Source of the DNA: Bacteroidota bacterium
GTDB taxonomy: Bacteria > Bacteroidota > Bacteroidia > Bacteroidales > Tenuifilaceae
NCBI GenBank assembly: GCA_029560875.1
Contig: JAKQKB010000126.1
Span: forward strand, 40,654 to 104,653
Reading direction: 5' to 3'
DNA: 64,000 bases
This document shows positions 53,626-61,414 of this stretch, one piece after another (position 1 is the stretch's first letter; the number at the start of each line of letters is the position of its first letter). The notes under the pieces were generated by a model. That model worked only from the letters and a program-made list of their open reading frames with translations, was not told where the DNA came from and searched no databases. The position numbers and the translations under genes are program-made.

Positions 53626-54633
53626 TAGTTCTTTCAGATAAACACCAGCCACAAATTCAACCGATTTCCCAATAGGCGTGAAGTTAAACCCTATTCTACT
53701 TTTAATTTTATCCGATGAGTAGTACGTTTTACTAAAAGCCGATTTCATATTGGCCTTGGATACTGCGTTTCCTTTACCCGATAGAACTCCAAACAGATAA
53801 ACAAACGGGTAGGTCGTATCAACAACCCAAGGCTTGATTTTGATGCGTGGTGATTTTTTACCTAAGTTTGTAGCCATTAAAGTGAATAGTTCTTGGAACG
53901 ATAGGTTTTGGGAGTTCAAAACAAACCTTTCGCCGTTTATTGAACTGTCTTGCATAAGCAGAATCATCGCTTTGGCAACATCGCGCACATCAACATAACC
54001 TGTTACACCATCGGTGTAAAAGGGCATAAACTTTTTCACTTGTTGGAATAGTTGGCCACTCCCGTTCTCCCAACGACCAGGGCCAAGAATAACCGAAGGG
54101 TTTACAATAACTACTCTAATTCCTTGTTCGTGAGCTCGCCAAGCTTCATTCTCGCCCAAAAACTTACTTTTGGCATAAGCGCTTTGTCCTTTGCTTTTTG
54201 TCCATTTGCAATCCTCATCGGTAATGCCCTGAATGTTGGCTTCGCCAAGAGATGCCACAGAGCTAACGTGGCAGATGTTTTTTACACCGTTCTGCAAGCA
54301 TGCATCAACAAGATTTGCAGTGCCCACAACATTTGTTGTTCCAATAGCACTGGCTTGCGACGGATTGAACGATACAATTGCTCCAGTATGGTAAACCGTT
54401 TCGATGTTCACCGTTGCGTTAACCAGCGATTCGAAGTCGAGCAAATCGGCATCAACCCACTCAATTCTGCCGTAGAGTTCATCAATGTTTTGGCTGTAAA
54501 GGCCAAATACCCATTTAACAAAATCGGTGGACGAGTTTGCTCGTTTTGTGGCGCGTATTTTTTCGCCATTTTTACAAAGTTCGTAAAGCAAATGTGAACC
54601 CAAAAGACCCGTACCGCCTGTTACTAGAATCAT
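53614..54633 (-). CDS. NAD-dependent epimerase/dehydratase (extended SDR)
   Basis: A 339-residue SDR of the dihydroflavonol-reductase-like branch. N-terminal Rossmann motif 'VTGGTGLLGSHLL' (G-x2-G-x2-G), catalytic 'CHVSSVASLG' and Y-x3-K in 'SAYAKSKFLGE', then 'VIVNPSVILGPG'. The substrate is not predictable. Its C-terminus ends in a dispersed repeat, so a few native residues may be lost. Convergent with lgt. Confidence 0.88.
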   Translation of the reverse strand: MILVTGGTGLLGSHLLYELCKNGEKIRATKRANSSTDFVKWVFGLYSQNIDELYGRIEWVDADLLDFESLVNATVNIETVYHTGAIVSFNPSQASAIGTTNVVGTANLVDACLQNGVKNICHVSSVASLGEANIQGITDEDCKWTKSKGQSAYAKSKFLGENEAWRAHEQGIRVVIVNPSVILGPGRWENGSGQLFQQVKKFMPFYTDGVTGYVDVRDVAKAMILLMQDSSINGERFVLNSQNLSFQELFTLMATNLGKKSPRIKIKPWVVDTTYPFVYLFGVLSGKGNAVSKANMKSAFSKTYYSSDKIKSRIGFNFTPIGKSVEFVAGVYLKELEHR

Positions 54634-54714
54634 GATGTAGAGAATTGGTGGTGAGAATTATTGTTTTGTCATTTCGAACGTTAGAGAGAAATCTTTGGGA
54701 TTGCAAAATTTGGC

Positions 54715-55161
54715 TTACTTCTGAAACAAAAGATCCTTGCTCCAAATTATTTTTTTACCAAAGCCCAAGCGGTTGTCAGTCATCTTGATGTATGTGAGAT
54801 CCACAACCCAAAGATGTGTTTCCATAAGCATGGCAATAGGGAAACGTTTTAGGTAAGCTTTTCGGGCTTTTTCGTGAAGTTGATCCTGTGGTTGACTGAT
54901 GATTCCCTGAAACTGGACGCCCTGTATCTTTCCAATAATGCTGGTTTCGAGCACAATGCTCCCTGCTACGTAAATATTATGGCTTGCTTGCTGTATATGC
55001 TTTGTATCGAAATTGGAGGTAAAAACAAGGCTATTTTCCTCCTCTAGGTAAACATAAAAACAGTTAGCGCACCAGGGCTCTTCGCTAAAACTGGTGGCAA
55101 GAGTAAGTACGTGATGTTCGTTTATAAAATCAACTACTCGTTTCTCTGGCAAATTGCTCAT
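54715..55161 (-). CDS. YhbP/UPF0306-like protein, PNPOx flavin-binding fold
   Basis: A 148-residue protein starting 'VVDFINEHHVLTLATS..EPWCANCFYVYLEEENSLVFTSNFDTKH', the pattern of UPF0306/YhbP, a branch of the pyridoxamine-phosphate-oxidase-like split-barrel fold. A flavin or related cofactor is likely; the activity is unknown. A single gene on the minus strand, 81 bp upstream of the epimerase. Confidence 0.8.
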   Translation of the reverse strand: MSNLPEKRVVDFINEHHVLTLATSFSEEPWCANCFYVYLEEENSLVFTSNFDTKHIQQASHNIYVAGSIVLETSIIGKIQGVQFQGIISQPQDQLHEKARKAYLKRFPIAMLMETHLWVVDLTYIKMTDNRLGFGKKIIWSKDLLFQK

Positions 55162-55204
55162 GGTAATGCGTTATGTGTTACAAAAGTAAGAAAAAAGTTT
55201 AATT

Positions 55205-55254
55205 GAACACGGATAACACAGTTCATAAGAATAACCACAGATTTAATATATTTG
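55205..55254 (+). promoter_or_regulatory. Partial dispersed repeat with a TATATTTG box
   Basis: A half copy of the GAACACGGATAACACAG repeat (55205-55221) is followed by TATATTTG (55247-55254), a perfect -7 box only 4 bp before the VanZ-like ATG. If used, the transcript would be nearly leaderless. No -33 TTTG is seen. Confidence 0.35.
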
Positions 55255-55258
55255 TAGT

Positions 55259-55660
55259 ATGAGAAAGCAATCGAATGTTGGTTGGATTTTGCTCGTAGCG
55301 CTTGTTGTAATGTGGATCTTAATGATTCAGGTTGTGCCGCGTTTTTTGCCTTTCGATTTTAAAAGAGTAGATGTTGTTGGAGTATCTATCCATTCGGATT
55401 ACCTAGTACATGTGTTACTTTTTTTTGCATTAGTATTACTTGTGAAGTTTCTACACTTAAAAATAAAATTAAGCGTCTTAATAATTTTAATGTTGTTGGT
55501 TGCTATTATTGCAGAGGTAATACAGATTTACATTCCGCAAAGGACATTTAACTATTTTGATTTAATTTCGAATGTTTTTGGGGTTTTACTTGGATTCGTT
55601 TTTTGGTTTTTTGGAGAAAAAGTTTTAAAGAGGAAAAAGGTTATTAAAGGCTATAATTAA
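55259..55660 (+). CDS. VanZ-like membrane protein
   Basis: A 133-residue protein with four TM segments (about residues 9-26, 44-63, 69-86, 101-122). 'DYLVHVLLFFALVLLV' and 'EVIQIYIPQRTFNYFDLISNVFGVLLGF' match the VanZ-like domain (D-x2-x-H and E-x-x-Q..R..D..N..G). Function in most bacteria is undefined. It starts the surface-sugar locus, 11 bp before the legB-like gene. Confidence 0.85.
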   Translation: MRKQSNVGWILLVALVVMWILMIQVVPRFLPFDFKRVDVVGVSIHSDYLVHVLLFFALVLLVKFLHLKIKLSVLIILMLLVAIIAEVIQIYIPQRTFNYFDLISNVFGVLLGFVFWFFGEKVLKRKKVIKGYN

Positions 55661-55671
55661 TATATCGAAAA

Positions 55672-56649
55672 ATGAGAATTTTAGTTACCGGTGCCGATGG
55701 TTTTATAGGTTCGCATCTTACCGAGCTCCTACTTGAAAAGGGGTTCACAGTGAGGGCTCTATCGCAGTATAACTCCTTTAATTACTGGGGTTGGCTGGAA
55801 GATATAAATTCCTCAAGTAAATTGGAGGTTGTTACAGGAGATATTAGAGATCCCTTTTTCTGCGAAACAATCTCCAAGGATGTAGATATTATTTTTCACT
55901 TGGCAGCGCTTATTGCAATTCCTTTTTCTTATAAAGCTCCGCAGAGCTACGTGGAGACAAATATTACTGGCACTTTAAACATCTGCAATGCCGCTTTGAA
56001 TAATTCCGTAAAAAGGGTACTGGTTACCTCTACTTCCGAAGTATATGGAACTGCACAGTATGTGCCTATAGATGAGAAACATCCCAAGCAGCCACAGTCG
56101 CCTTATTCTGCATCAAAAATTGGAGCCGATGCTATGGCCTTGAGTTTTTATAACTCCTTTAAACTTCCGGTTACAATTGTTCGACCATTTAACACGTATG
56201 GTCCACGACAATCGGCAAGGGCTATTATTCCAACAATTATCACTCAAATTGCATCGGGGGTTAAAGAGATTAAACTGGGTGATGTTCGACCAACACGCGA
56301 TTTCAACTATGTTAAGGACACCTGTTCTGGGTTTTTAGCAATTGCCAACGAGTCAAAAACAATTGGAAAGGAGATTAATATTGCCTCAAACTATGAGATT
56401 TCCATGGCAGAAACGCTTAACATTATTAAGGAAATTATGAATAGTGATGTTAATTTTATTACCGATGAGCAACGTATTCGTCCTGAGAACTCTGAGGTTT
56501 TCAGGCTTTGGGGTGACAACACTTTGATTCGTGAGCTAACCGGATGGCAGCCAAAGTACAACATTCGAGAAGGACTTAAAGAAACCATTGAGTGGTTTAT
56601 GTCTGCCGAAAACATTAAAAAGTACAAGGCAAATCTTTACAATTTATAG
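55672..56649 (+). CDS. LegB-like nucleotide-GlcNAc 4,6-dehydratase
   Basis: A 325-residue extended SDR. Rossmann motif 'VTGADGFIGSHLTELLL' (residues 5-21), 'ALSQYNSFNYWGWLED', catalytic 'VTSTSEVYGTA' and Y-x3-K in 'SPYSASKIGADAMA', then 'RPFNTYGPRQSARAIIP'. The 'RALSQYNSFNYWGWL' loop is characteristic of LegB, which makes the 4-keto-6-deoxy sugar in legionaminic acid synthesis. The legC-like gene follows 15 bp downstream. Confidence 0.85.
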   Translation: MRILVTGADGFIGSHLTELLLEKGFTVRALSQYNSFNYWGWLEDINSSSKLEVVTGDIRDPFFCETISKDVDIIFHLAALIAIPFSYKAPQSYVETNITGTLNICNAALNNSVKRVLVTSTSEVYGTAQYVPIDEKHPKQPQSPYSASKIGADAMALSFYNSFKLPVTIVRPFNTYGPRQSARAIIPTIITQIASGVKEIKLGDVRPTRDFNYVKDTCSGFLAIANESKTIGKEINIASNYEISMAETLNIIKEIMNSDVNFITDEQRIRPENSEVFRLWGDNTLIRELTGWQPKYNIREGLKETIEWFMSAENIKKYKANLYNL

Positions 56650-56664
56650 ATAAATAGTACTAAA

Positions 56665-57831
56665 GTGGATAGCAATTTTAGCAATGTGCTCAAATTTATT
56701 AGAGAGCTTTACAGTACGCCAGCAGGCTTTATACCGCTTCATGCTCCAGTATTTTCTGGTAATGAAAAAGCGTATCTCAATGAATGTATCGACACTACAT
56801 TTGTTTCTTCGGTAGGAAAGTTTGTTGATACGTTTGAGCAGGAAATGGCAAAGTTTACTGGTTCGGCCAGAGCCGTAAGCTGCGTTAATGGTACAAATGC
56901 ACTGCATTTAGCGTTAAAGTTGGTTGGAGTTGAGCAAGAAACCGAAGTGTTAACTCAACCGCTTACCTTTATTGCCACTGCAAATGCAATAAGTTATTGT
57001 GGCGCAAGGCCAGTATTTATTGATGTAGATATTGATACGCTTGGTCTTTCGCCCGTGGCCCTTAAAAAATGGTTAGAGGAAAATACTGTGCTACTAAAAA
57101 ACGGCCAATGCCCAATTAATAAAAGCACAGGTAAACATATTACGGCTTGTGTGCCAATGCACACCTTTGGTCATCCTTGTAGAATTGAAGAGATTGTGGA
57201 GATATGTAACACTTACAATATCCCAGTAGTTGAGGATGCTGCTGAGAGTTTGGGTTCCTACTACAAAGGCAAGCACACTGGGAACTTTGGTAAAGTTGGG
57301 GTATTAAGTTTTAATGGAAATAAAGTGCTTACAACCGGGGGTGGAGGAATGCTTTTATTTAATGACGAGCAGTTGGCCGCAAAAGCAAAGCACCTAACAA
57401 CACAGGCTAAAGTACCACACCCATGGGAGTTTAACCACGATGCTGTTGGCTTTAACTACCGAATGCCAAATATTAATGCTGCATTGGGACTTGCCCAATT
57501 GGAACAGCTCCCTAAGTTTTTAGAATCAAAAAGAAATATTGCTGAGGCGTATAAGTTATTCTTTAGCGAGTTTAAATCAGTGGATATTAATTTTGTAGTG
57601 GAGCCTACTAATTCAAAATCAAACTATTGGCTCAACAGCGTTTTGCTTGGTTCAAAGGGGGAGCGCGATGAATTTTTGAGGTACAGCAACGAAAATGGCG
57701 TTATGACTCGCCCTGTTTGGACATTAATGAACAAACTCCCAATGTTTTCCGATGCTCAATGCGGCGATTTAAAAAATGCTGAGCACATTGAGGACGGATT
57801 AGTAAATTTACCCAGTAGTGTTATCAAATAA
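56665..57831 (+). CDS. LegC-family PLP-dependent aminotransferase
   Basis: A 388-residue DegT/DnrJ/EryC1 aminotransferase, starting at GTG. 'FIPLHAPVFSGNEKAYL', 'VSSVGKFVDTFE', 'NGTNALHLAL', 'DAAESLGS' and the PLP lysine K220 in 'SFNGNKVLTTGGGG' are visible. The N-terminal pattern is that of LegC, which aminates C4 of the 4-keto sugar made by LegB. The next gene starts 11 bp later. Confidence 0.87.
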   Translation: MDSNFSNVLKFIRELYSTPAGFIPLHAPVFSGNEKAYLNECIDTTFVSSVGKFVDTFEQEMAKFTGSARAVSCVNGTNALHLALKLVGVEQETEVLTQPLTFIATANAISYCGARPVFIDVDIDTLGLSPVALKKWLEENTVLLKNGQCPINKSTGKHITACVPMHTFGHPCRIEEIVEICNTYNIPVVEDAAESLGSYYKGKHTGNFGKVGVLSFNGNKVLTTGGGGMLLFNDEQLAAKAKHLTTQAKVPHPWEFNHDAVGFNYRMPNINAALGLAQLEQLPKFLESKRNIAEAYKLFFSEFKSVDINFVVEPTNSKSNYWLNSVLLGSKGERDEFLRYSNENGVMTRPVWTLMNKLPMFSDAQCGDLKNAEHIEDGLVNLPSSVIK

Positions 57832-57842
57832 ATAGCAGAACA

Positions 57843-58475
57843 ATGGATACTTTGCATAAAGGGATTGTATTGGTTGGGTATTCGGGTCACTCTTTTGTTG
57901 TTGCGGATATACTAACCCAGCTAGGTTACAGAATAGAAGGCTATGTTGATAAGGAGCCTGCACAGAACAATCCTTTTAGTATTCCATATTTAGGGTTTGA
58001 GGGCAATGAAACAGTAATAGAAAAAATTAGAGGATTATTAGTATTTCCTTCAATTGGCGACAATAAAATTAGGGAAAAAGTATTTGAACAATTAATTAGC
58101 CTTGGCTTTAGTATACCGAATGCAATTTCGCCAAGAGCCAATGTGTCAAGTTACAGCAAAGTTGAGGAGGGTGCTTTGGTATGCCAAGGTGCTTGTATTA
58201 ATGCTTTTGCTAAAATAGGGCGAGGAGCAATTGTGAATACTGGTGCAATAGTTGAACATGAGTGTAATGTTGGTCCTTTTGCTCATATAGCGCCGGGAGC
58301 AGTTCTTGCGGGCAGCGTGAGAATTGGAGAGGGGAGTTTTGTGGGTGCAAACTCAACTATAAAGCAGGGTGTTGAAATTGGACGTAATTTAATTATTGGT
58401 GCGGGCTCGGTAGTGATTAATAATATTGCAGATAGTGGCATTTATGCAGGAAATCCTGCAAGGAAAATAAAATAG
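57843..58475 (+). CDS. NeuD/PglD-type sugar O/N-acetyltransferase
   Basis: A 210-residue left-handed beta-helix acetyltransferase. The N-terminal part has a Rossmann-like 'GIVLVGYSGHSFVVADIL' for the sugar nucleotide. The rest shows hexapeptide repeats ('VEEGALVCQGACINAFAKIG', 'GPFAHIAPGAVLAGSVRIGE') and 'YAGNPARKIK'. By position it is the likely LegH, acetylating the 4-amino group made by LegC. 2 bp separate it from the next gene. Confidence 0.82.
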   Translation: MDTLHKGIVLVGYSGHSFVVADILTQLGYRIEGYVDKEPAQNNPFSIPYLGFEGNETVIEKIRGLLVFPSIGDNKIREKVFEQLISLGFSIPNAISPRANVSSYSKVEEGALVCQGACINAFAKIGRGAIVNTGAIVEHECNVGPFAHIAPGAVLAGSVRIGEGSFVGANSTIKQGVEIGRNLIIGAGSVVINNIADSGIYAGNPARKIK

Positions 58476-58477
58476 AG

Positions 58478-59527
58478 ATGGAAAGTTCCTATAAAAAAAG
58501 AGTTATTAGCCCCGAAGCATCCTTGTTGGACGCATTTAAAAGGATGGATATCCTAGATAAAAAGCTATTGATAGTAGAGGATAGCAATCAGTTTATTGGA
58601 TTGTTGAGCGCTGGCGATATTCAAAGGGCAATTATCAATAATATTCCGCTAAACTCAAAGGTAAAAGAGGTTCTTAGGAAGGAAATTAGAATAGCCAGCC
58701 CCATTGATGAGTTTGAGAAAATTAAGCAGATGATGCTCGATTTTAGAATGGAACTTTGCCCAGTAGTTGATAATAACAGAAGAATTGTAAAGGTTTACTT
58801 TTGGGAAGATGTGTTTTCCGAAAAGCAGAAGGTTCCTATAAACCAGTTTAGCCTACCAGTAGTAATTATGGCTGGGGGGGTTGGTTCTAGGTTAAAGCCA
58901 TTAACCAATGTATTACCCAAGCCTTTAATTCCTATCGGCGAAAAAACTATGCTTGAGGAGATTTTTGATAGATTTGCGAGGCATGGCTGCAACAAGTTTT
59001 ACATATCGGTTAACTACAAAGCCGAACTCATTGAGTACTATATTCAACAGCAAAAACTACCCTTTGAAATAGATTTCTTCAAAGAAGATAAGCCAATGGG
59101 AACGGCTGGTAGCCTATCGCTACTTAAGAGTAAGATTAAGGAAACATTCTTTGTTAGCAATTGCGATATTATAATAGAAGAAGACTATTCGCAGATTTTA
59201 GACTACCATAAAAATAACAAGAATGAAATTACGCTGGTTGCAGCATTAAAATCGATGCCTATAGCGTACGGTACTATTGAAACAGCCGAAAACGGACGTC
59301 TAATAAAACTTGTTGAAAAACCTGAGTTAACCTTTAAGATTAATAGCGGAATGTATATTCTGGAGCCACACTTAATTGATGAAATACCAAACGAGGAAAA
59401 TTTTCACATTACGAATCTGATTGAAAAAGTCCTTGCCAGAAGAGGAACAGTTGGCGTATATCCAGTAAGTGAAAAATCGTGGAACGATGTTGGCGATTGG
59501 AGTCTTTATCGCCAGTATTTAAAGTAA
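58478..59527 (+). CDS. PtmE-like nucleotidyltransferase with N-terminal CBS domains
   Basis: A 349-residue fusion: two CBS motifs (about residues 10-115, 'KKLLIVEDSNQFIGLLSAGDIQRAI') followed by a sugar-phosphate nucleotidyltransferase ('VVIMAGGVGSRLKPLTNVLPKPLIPIG', 'NCDIII', 'WNDVGDWSLY'). This architecture is that of PtmE, which makes GDP-glucosamine in the Campylobacter legionaminate route. With the three genes upstream it suggests that pathway; legG, legI and legF are not in the window. Confidence 0.85.
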   Translation: MESSYKKRVISPEASLLDAFKRMDILDKKLLIVEDSNQFIGLLSAGDIQRAIINNIPLNSKVKEVLRKEIRIASPIDEFEKIKQMMLDFRMELCPVVDNNRRIVKVYFWEDVFSEKQKVPINQFSLPVVIMAGGVGSRLKPLTNVLPKPLIPIGEKTMLEEIFDRFARHGCNKFYISVNYKAELIEYYIQQQKLPFEIDFFKEDKPMGTAGSLSLLKSKIKETFFVSNCDIIIEEDYSQILDYHKNNKNEITLVAALKSMPIAYGTIETAENGRLIKLVEKPELTFKINSGMYILEPHLIDEIPNEENFHITNLIEKVLARRGTVGVYPVSEKSWNDVGDWSLYRQYLK

Positions 59528-59544
59528 TTTTTTCCGTAAAACGG

Positions 59545-60540
59545 ATAAACACAAATATATGACAAAAGCATACCCCCCCTAGTTTTTGCCAACCTAAAGG
59601 CAGCATTAATCCTTCCCCCCTATGCATAGGGGGGTGACAAACGGTTGATGGTTAACGATATTGATTGTTGGGGGGTATAAAAAAGAGCAATCCCATAACT
59701 ATTTTCTTCCTTTAGATTGTGAGGATTATTGGCCTTTCTGCTATGAAAACTTGAAAGAATTAACCACAAAGGCACAAAAGAACATAAAGTAGCACAAAGA
59801 AGACCTGTTTATCTCTTTGCGCCATAGTGTCTTAGCGTTTAAATCAGAATTGATAGAACACGGATGACACAGATAAAGCGGATAAACACAAATATATGAC
59901 AAAAGCATACCCCCCTAGTTTTTGCCAACCTAAAGGCAGCATTAATCCTTCCCCCCTGTATAGGGGGGTGACAAACGGTTGATGGTTAACGATATTGATT
60001 GTTGGGGGGTATAAAAAAGAGCAATCCCATAACTATTTTCTTCCTTTAGATTGCGAGGATTATTGGCCTTTCTGCTATGAAAATTTGAAAGAATTAACCA
60101 CAAAGGCGCAAAAGAACACAAAGTAGCACAAAGAAAACCTAGTTATCTATTTGCGTCATAGTGTCTTAGCGTTTAAAGCAGAATGGACAGAACACGGATG
60201 ACACAGATAAAGTGGATAAACACAAATATTTGACAAAAGTTTTTTGCTAACCTAAAGGCAGCATTAATTCTTCCCCCCTATGCATAGGGGGGTGACAAAC
60301 GGTTGATGGTTAACGATATTGATTGTTGGGGGGTATAAAAAAGAGCATTACCATAACTATTTTTTCCCGCGGATTATTGGCTTTTCCACTATAAAAATTC
60401 CAAAGAATTAACCACAAAGGCGCAAAAGAACACTAAGAAAACCTATTTATCCCTTTGAACCATAGCGCTATAGCGTTTATGTAATTAGTGAAAACCTGTC
60501 AAATCTGTGTTATCCGTGGTCGTATGTTTTTCTCGCAGAT
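59545..60540 (+). repeat. Three tandem ~335-bp repeats
   Basis: Copies start at 59545, 59882 and 60216 (periods 337 and 334). Each carries, in order: ATAAACACAAATAT; GCAGCATTAAT; a C6-ATGCAT-type palindrome (CCCCCCTATGCATAGGGGGG in copies 1 and 3, a shorter CCCCCCTGTATAGGGGGG in copy 2); GGTTGATGGTTAACGATATT; TTGGGGGGTATAAAAAAGAG; CACAAAGG/CTTTG units; and a GAACACGGATGACACAG end. Copy 3 has lost the CATACCCCCC piece near its start. The 1.09-kb gap 59528-60613 contains only this and the leader of the next gene. Confidence 0.88.
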
Positions 60541-60586
60541 TTTGCAGATTCTCATCTGCTAGTCAACCTTTATCTCTTAAAAATGT

Positions 60587-60594
60587 TACTTTTG
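60587..60594 (+). promoter_or_regulatory. -7 promoter box of the polysaccharide export pair
   Basis: TACTTTTG fits TAnnTTTG and lies 19 bp before the ATG at 60614. No good -33 TTTG at the expected distance. Confidence 0.4.
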
Positions 60595-60613
60595 TATTAC
60601 AAACCTTAACAAA

Positions 60614-61381
60614 ATGCAAAGAAATACCAGAAAAGCTCTTTTGCTGTTTGTAATAATAGCTATTGTAACTTCGTGCAACCGTAAAGCACAGTTGCTTTAC
60701 ATGAGCGATGTGCAGAACGAAGTTATTTCCACAGCACAATCAAAACCATACCAATTAAGGCCTGGCGATGTGCTAAGTGTTCAAATAATTACACAGGATC
60801 CCAATGTTAGTCGTCTTTTTAATATCAATTCTATTGGGACAGCCTACAATGCCTATGTTTCTGAAGTTTCAACCTATGTTAATGGTTTTTCAATTAACGA
60901 TTCTGGCTTTATTCATCTGCCAGTATTAGGAAAAATTAAAATTGATAGTTTATCTACTCGCGATGCACAAGCAAAAATTCAGGTAGAAACCGAAAAGTAT
61001 CTTAAAGATGGATTGGCCATTGTTAAGTTGCTCAGTTTTAAGGTAACAGTTATTGGGGAGGTTAAACGACCAGGAACTTATACCAATTACAATGACAATC
61101 TAAATATTTTTGAGGCAATAGGCTTAGCTGGTGACTTGTCCGATTATGGACAACGCTCAAATGTGCTGGTTTTGCGAAAAACTCCACAAGGAGTAAAGAC
61201 CTTTAGGCTAAACCTACACGATAAAAGTTTAATTACCTCCGAGGGATTTTACCTACTACCCAACGATACTGTTATTGTGGAACCCCGCAGCGGAAAAATT
61301 ATGGCATTGAATACTCCAAATATTTCGTTGTTTTTATCGGTTATTACCACTGCTTTATTGATGATGAATTACTTGAAGTAA
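60614..61381 (+). CDS. Polysaccharide export outer-membrane lipoprotein (Wza-like)
   Basis: A 255-residue lipoprotein (lipobox VTSC, Cys 21). A poly-export domain 'YQLRPGDVLSVQIITQDPN' is followed by a SLBB domain 'FKVTVIGEVKRPGTYTNYNDNLNIFEAIGLAGDLSDYGQRSNVLVLRK'-type region (about residues 140-200). A hydrophobic C-terminal helix (ISLFLSVITTALLMMNYLK) should cross the outer membrane. It forms the channel for capsule or exopolysaccharide export and precedes the Wzc-like gene by 33 bp. Confidence 0.92.
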   Translation: MQRNTRKALLLFVIIAIVTSCNRKAQLLYMSDVQNEVISTAQSKPYQLRPGDVLSVQIITQDPNVSRLFNINSIGTAYNAYVSEVSTYVNGFSINDSGFIHLPVLGKIKIDSLSTRDAQAKIQVETEKYLKDGLAIVKLLSFKVTVIGEVKRPGTYTNYNDNLNIFEAIGLAGDLSDYGQRSNVLVLRKTPQGVKTFRLNLHDKSLITSEGFYLLPNDTVIVEPRSGKIMALNTPNISLFLSVITTALLMMNYLK

Positions 61382-61414
61382 TTAATTGATAATTTATAAT
61401 TAAGAGAAAAACGA

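Noticed and set aside
59545..60540. Possible CRISPR array
   Set aside because: The repeats are about 335 bp, tandem and without unique spacers; no cas genes are present.
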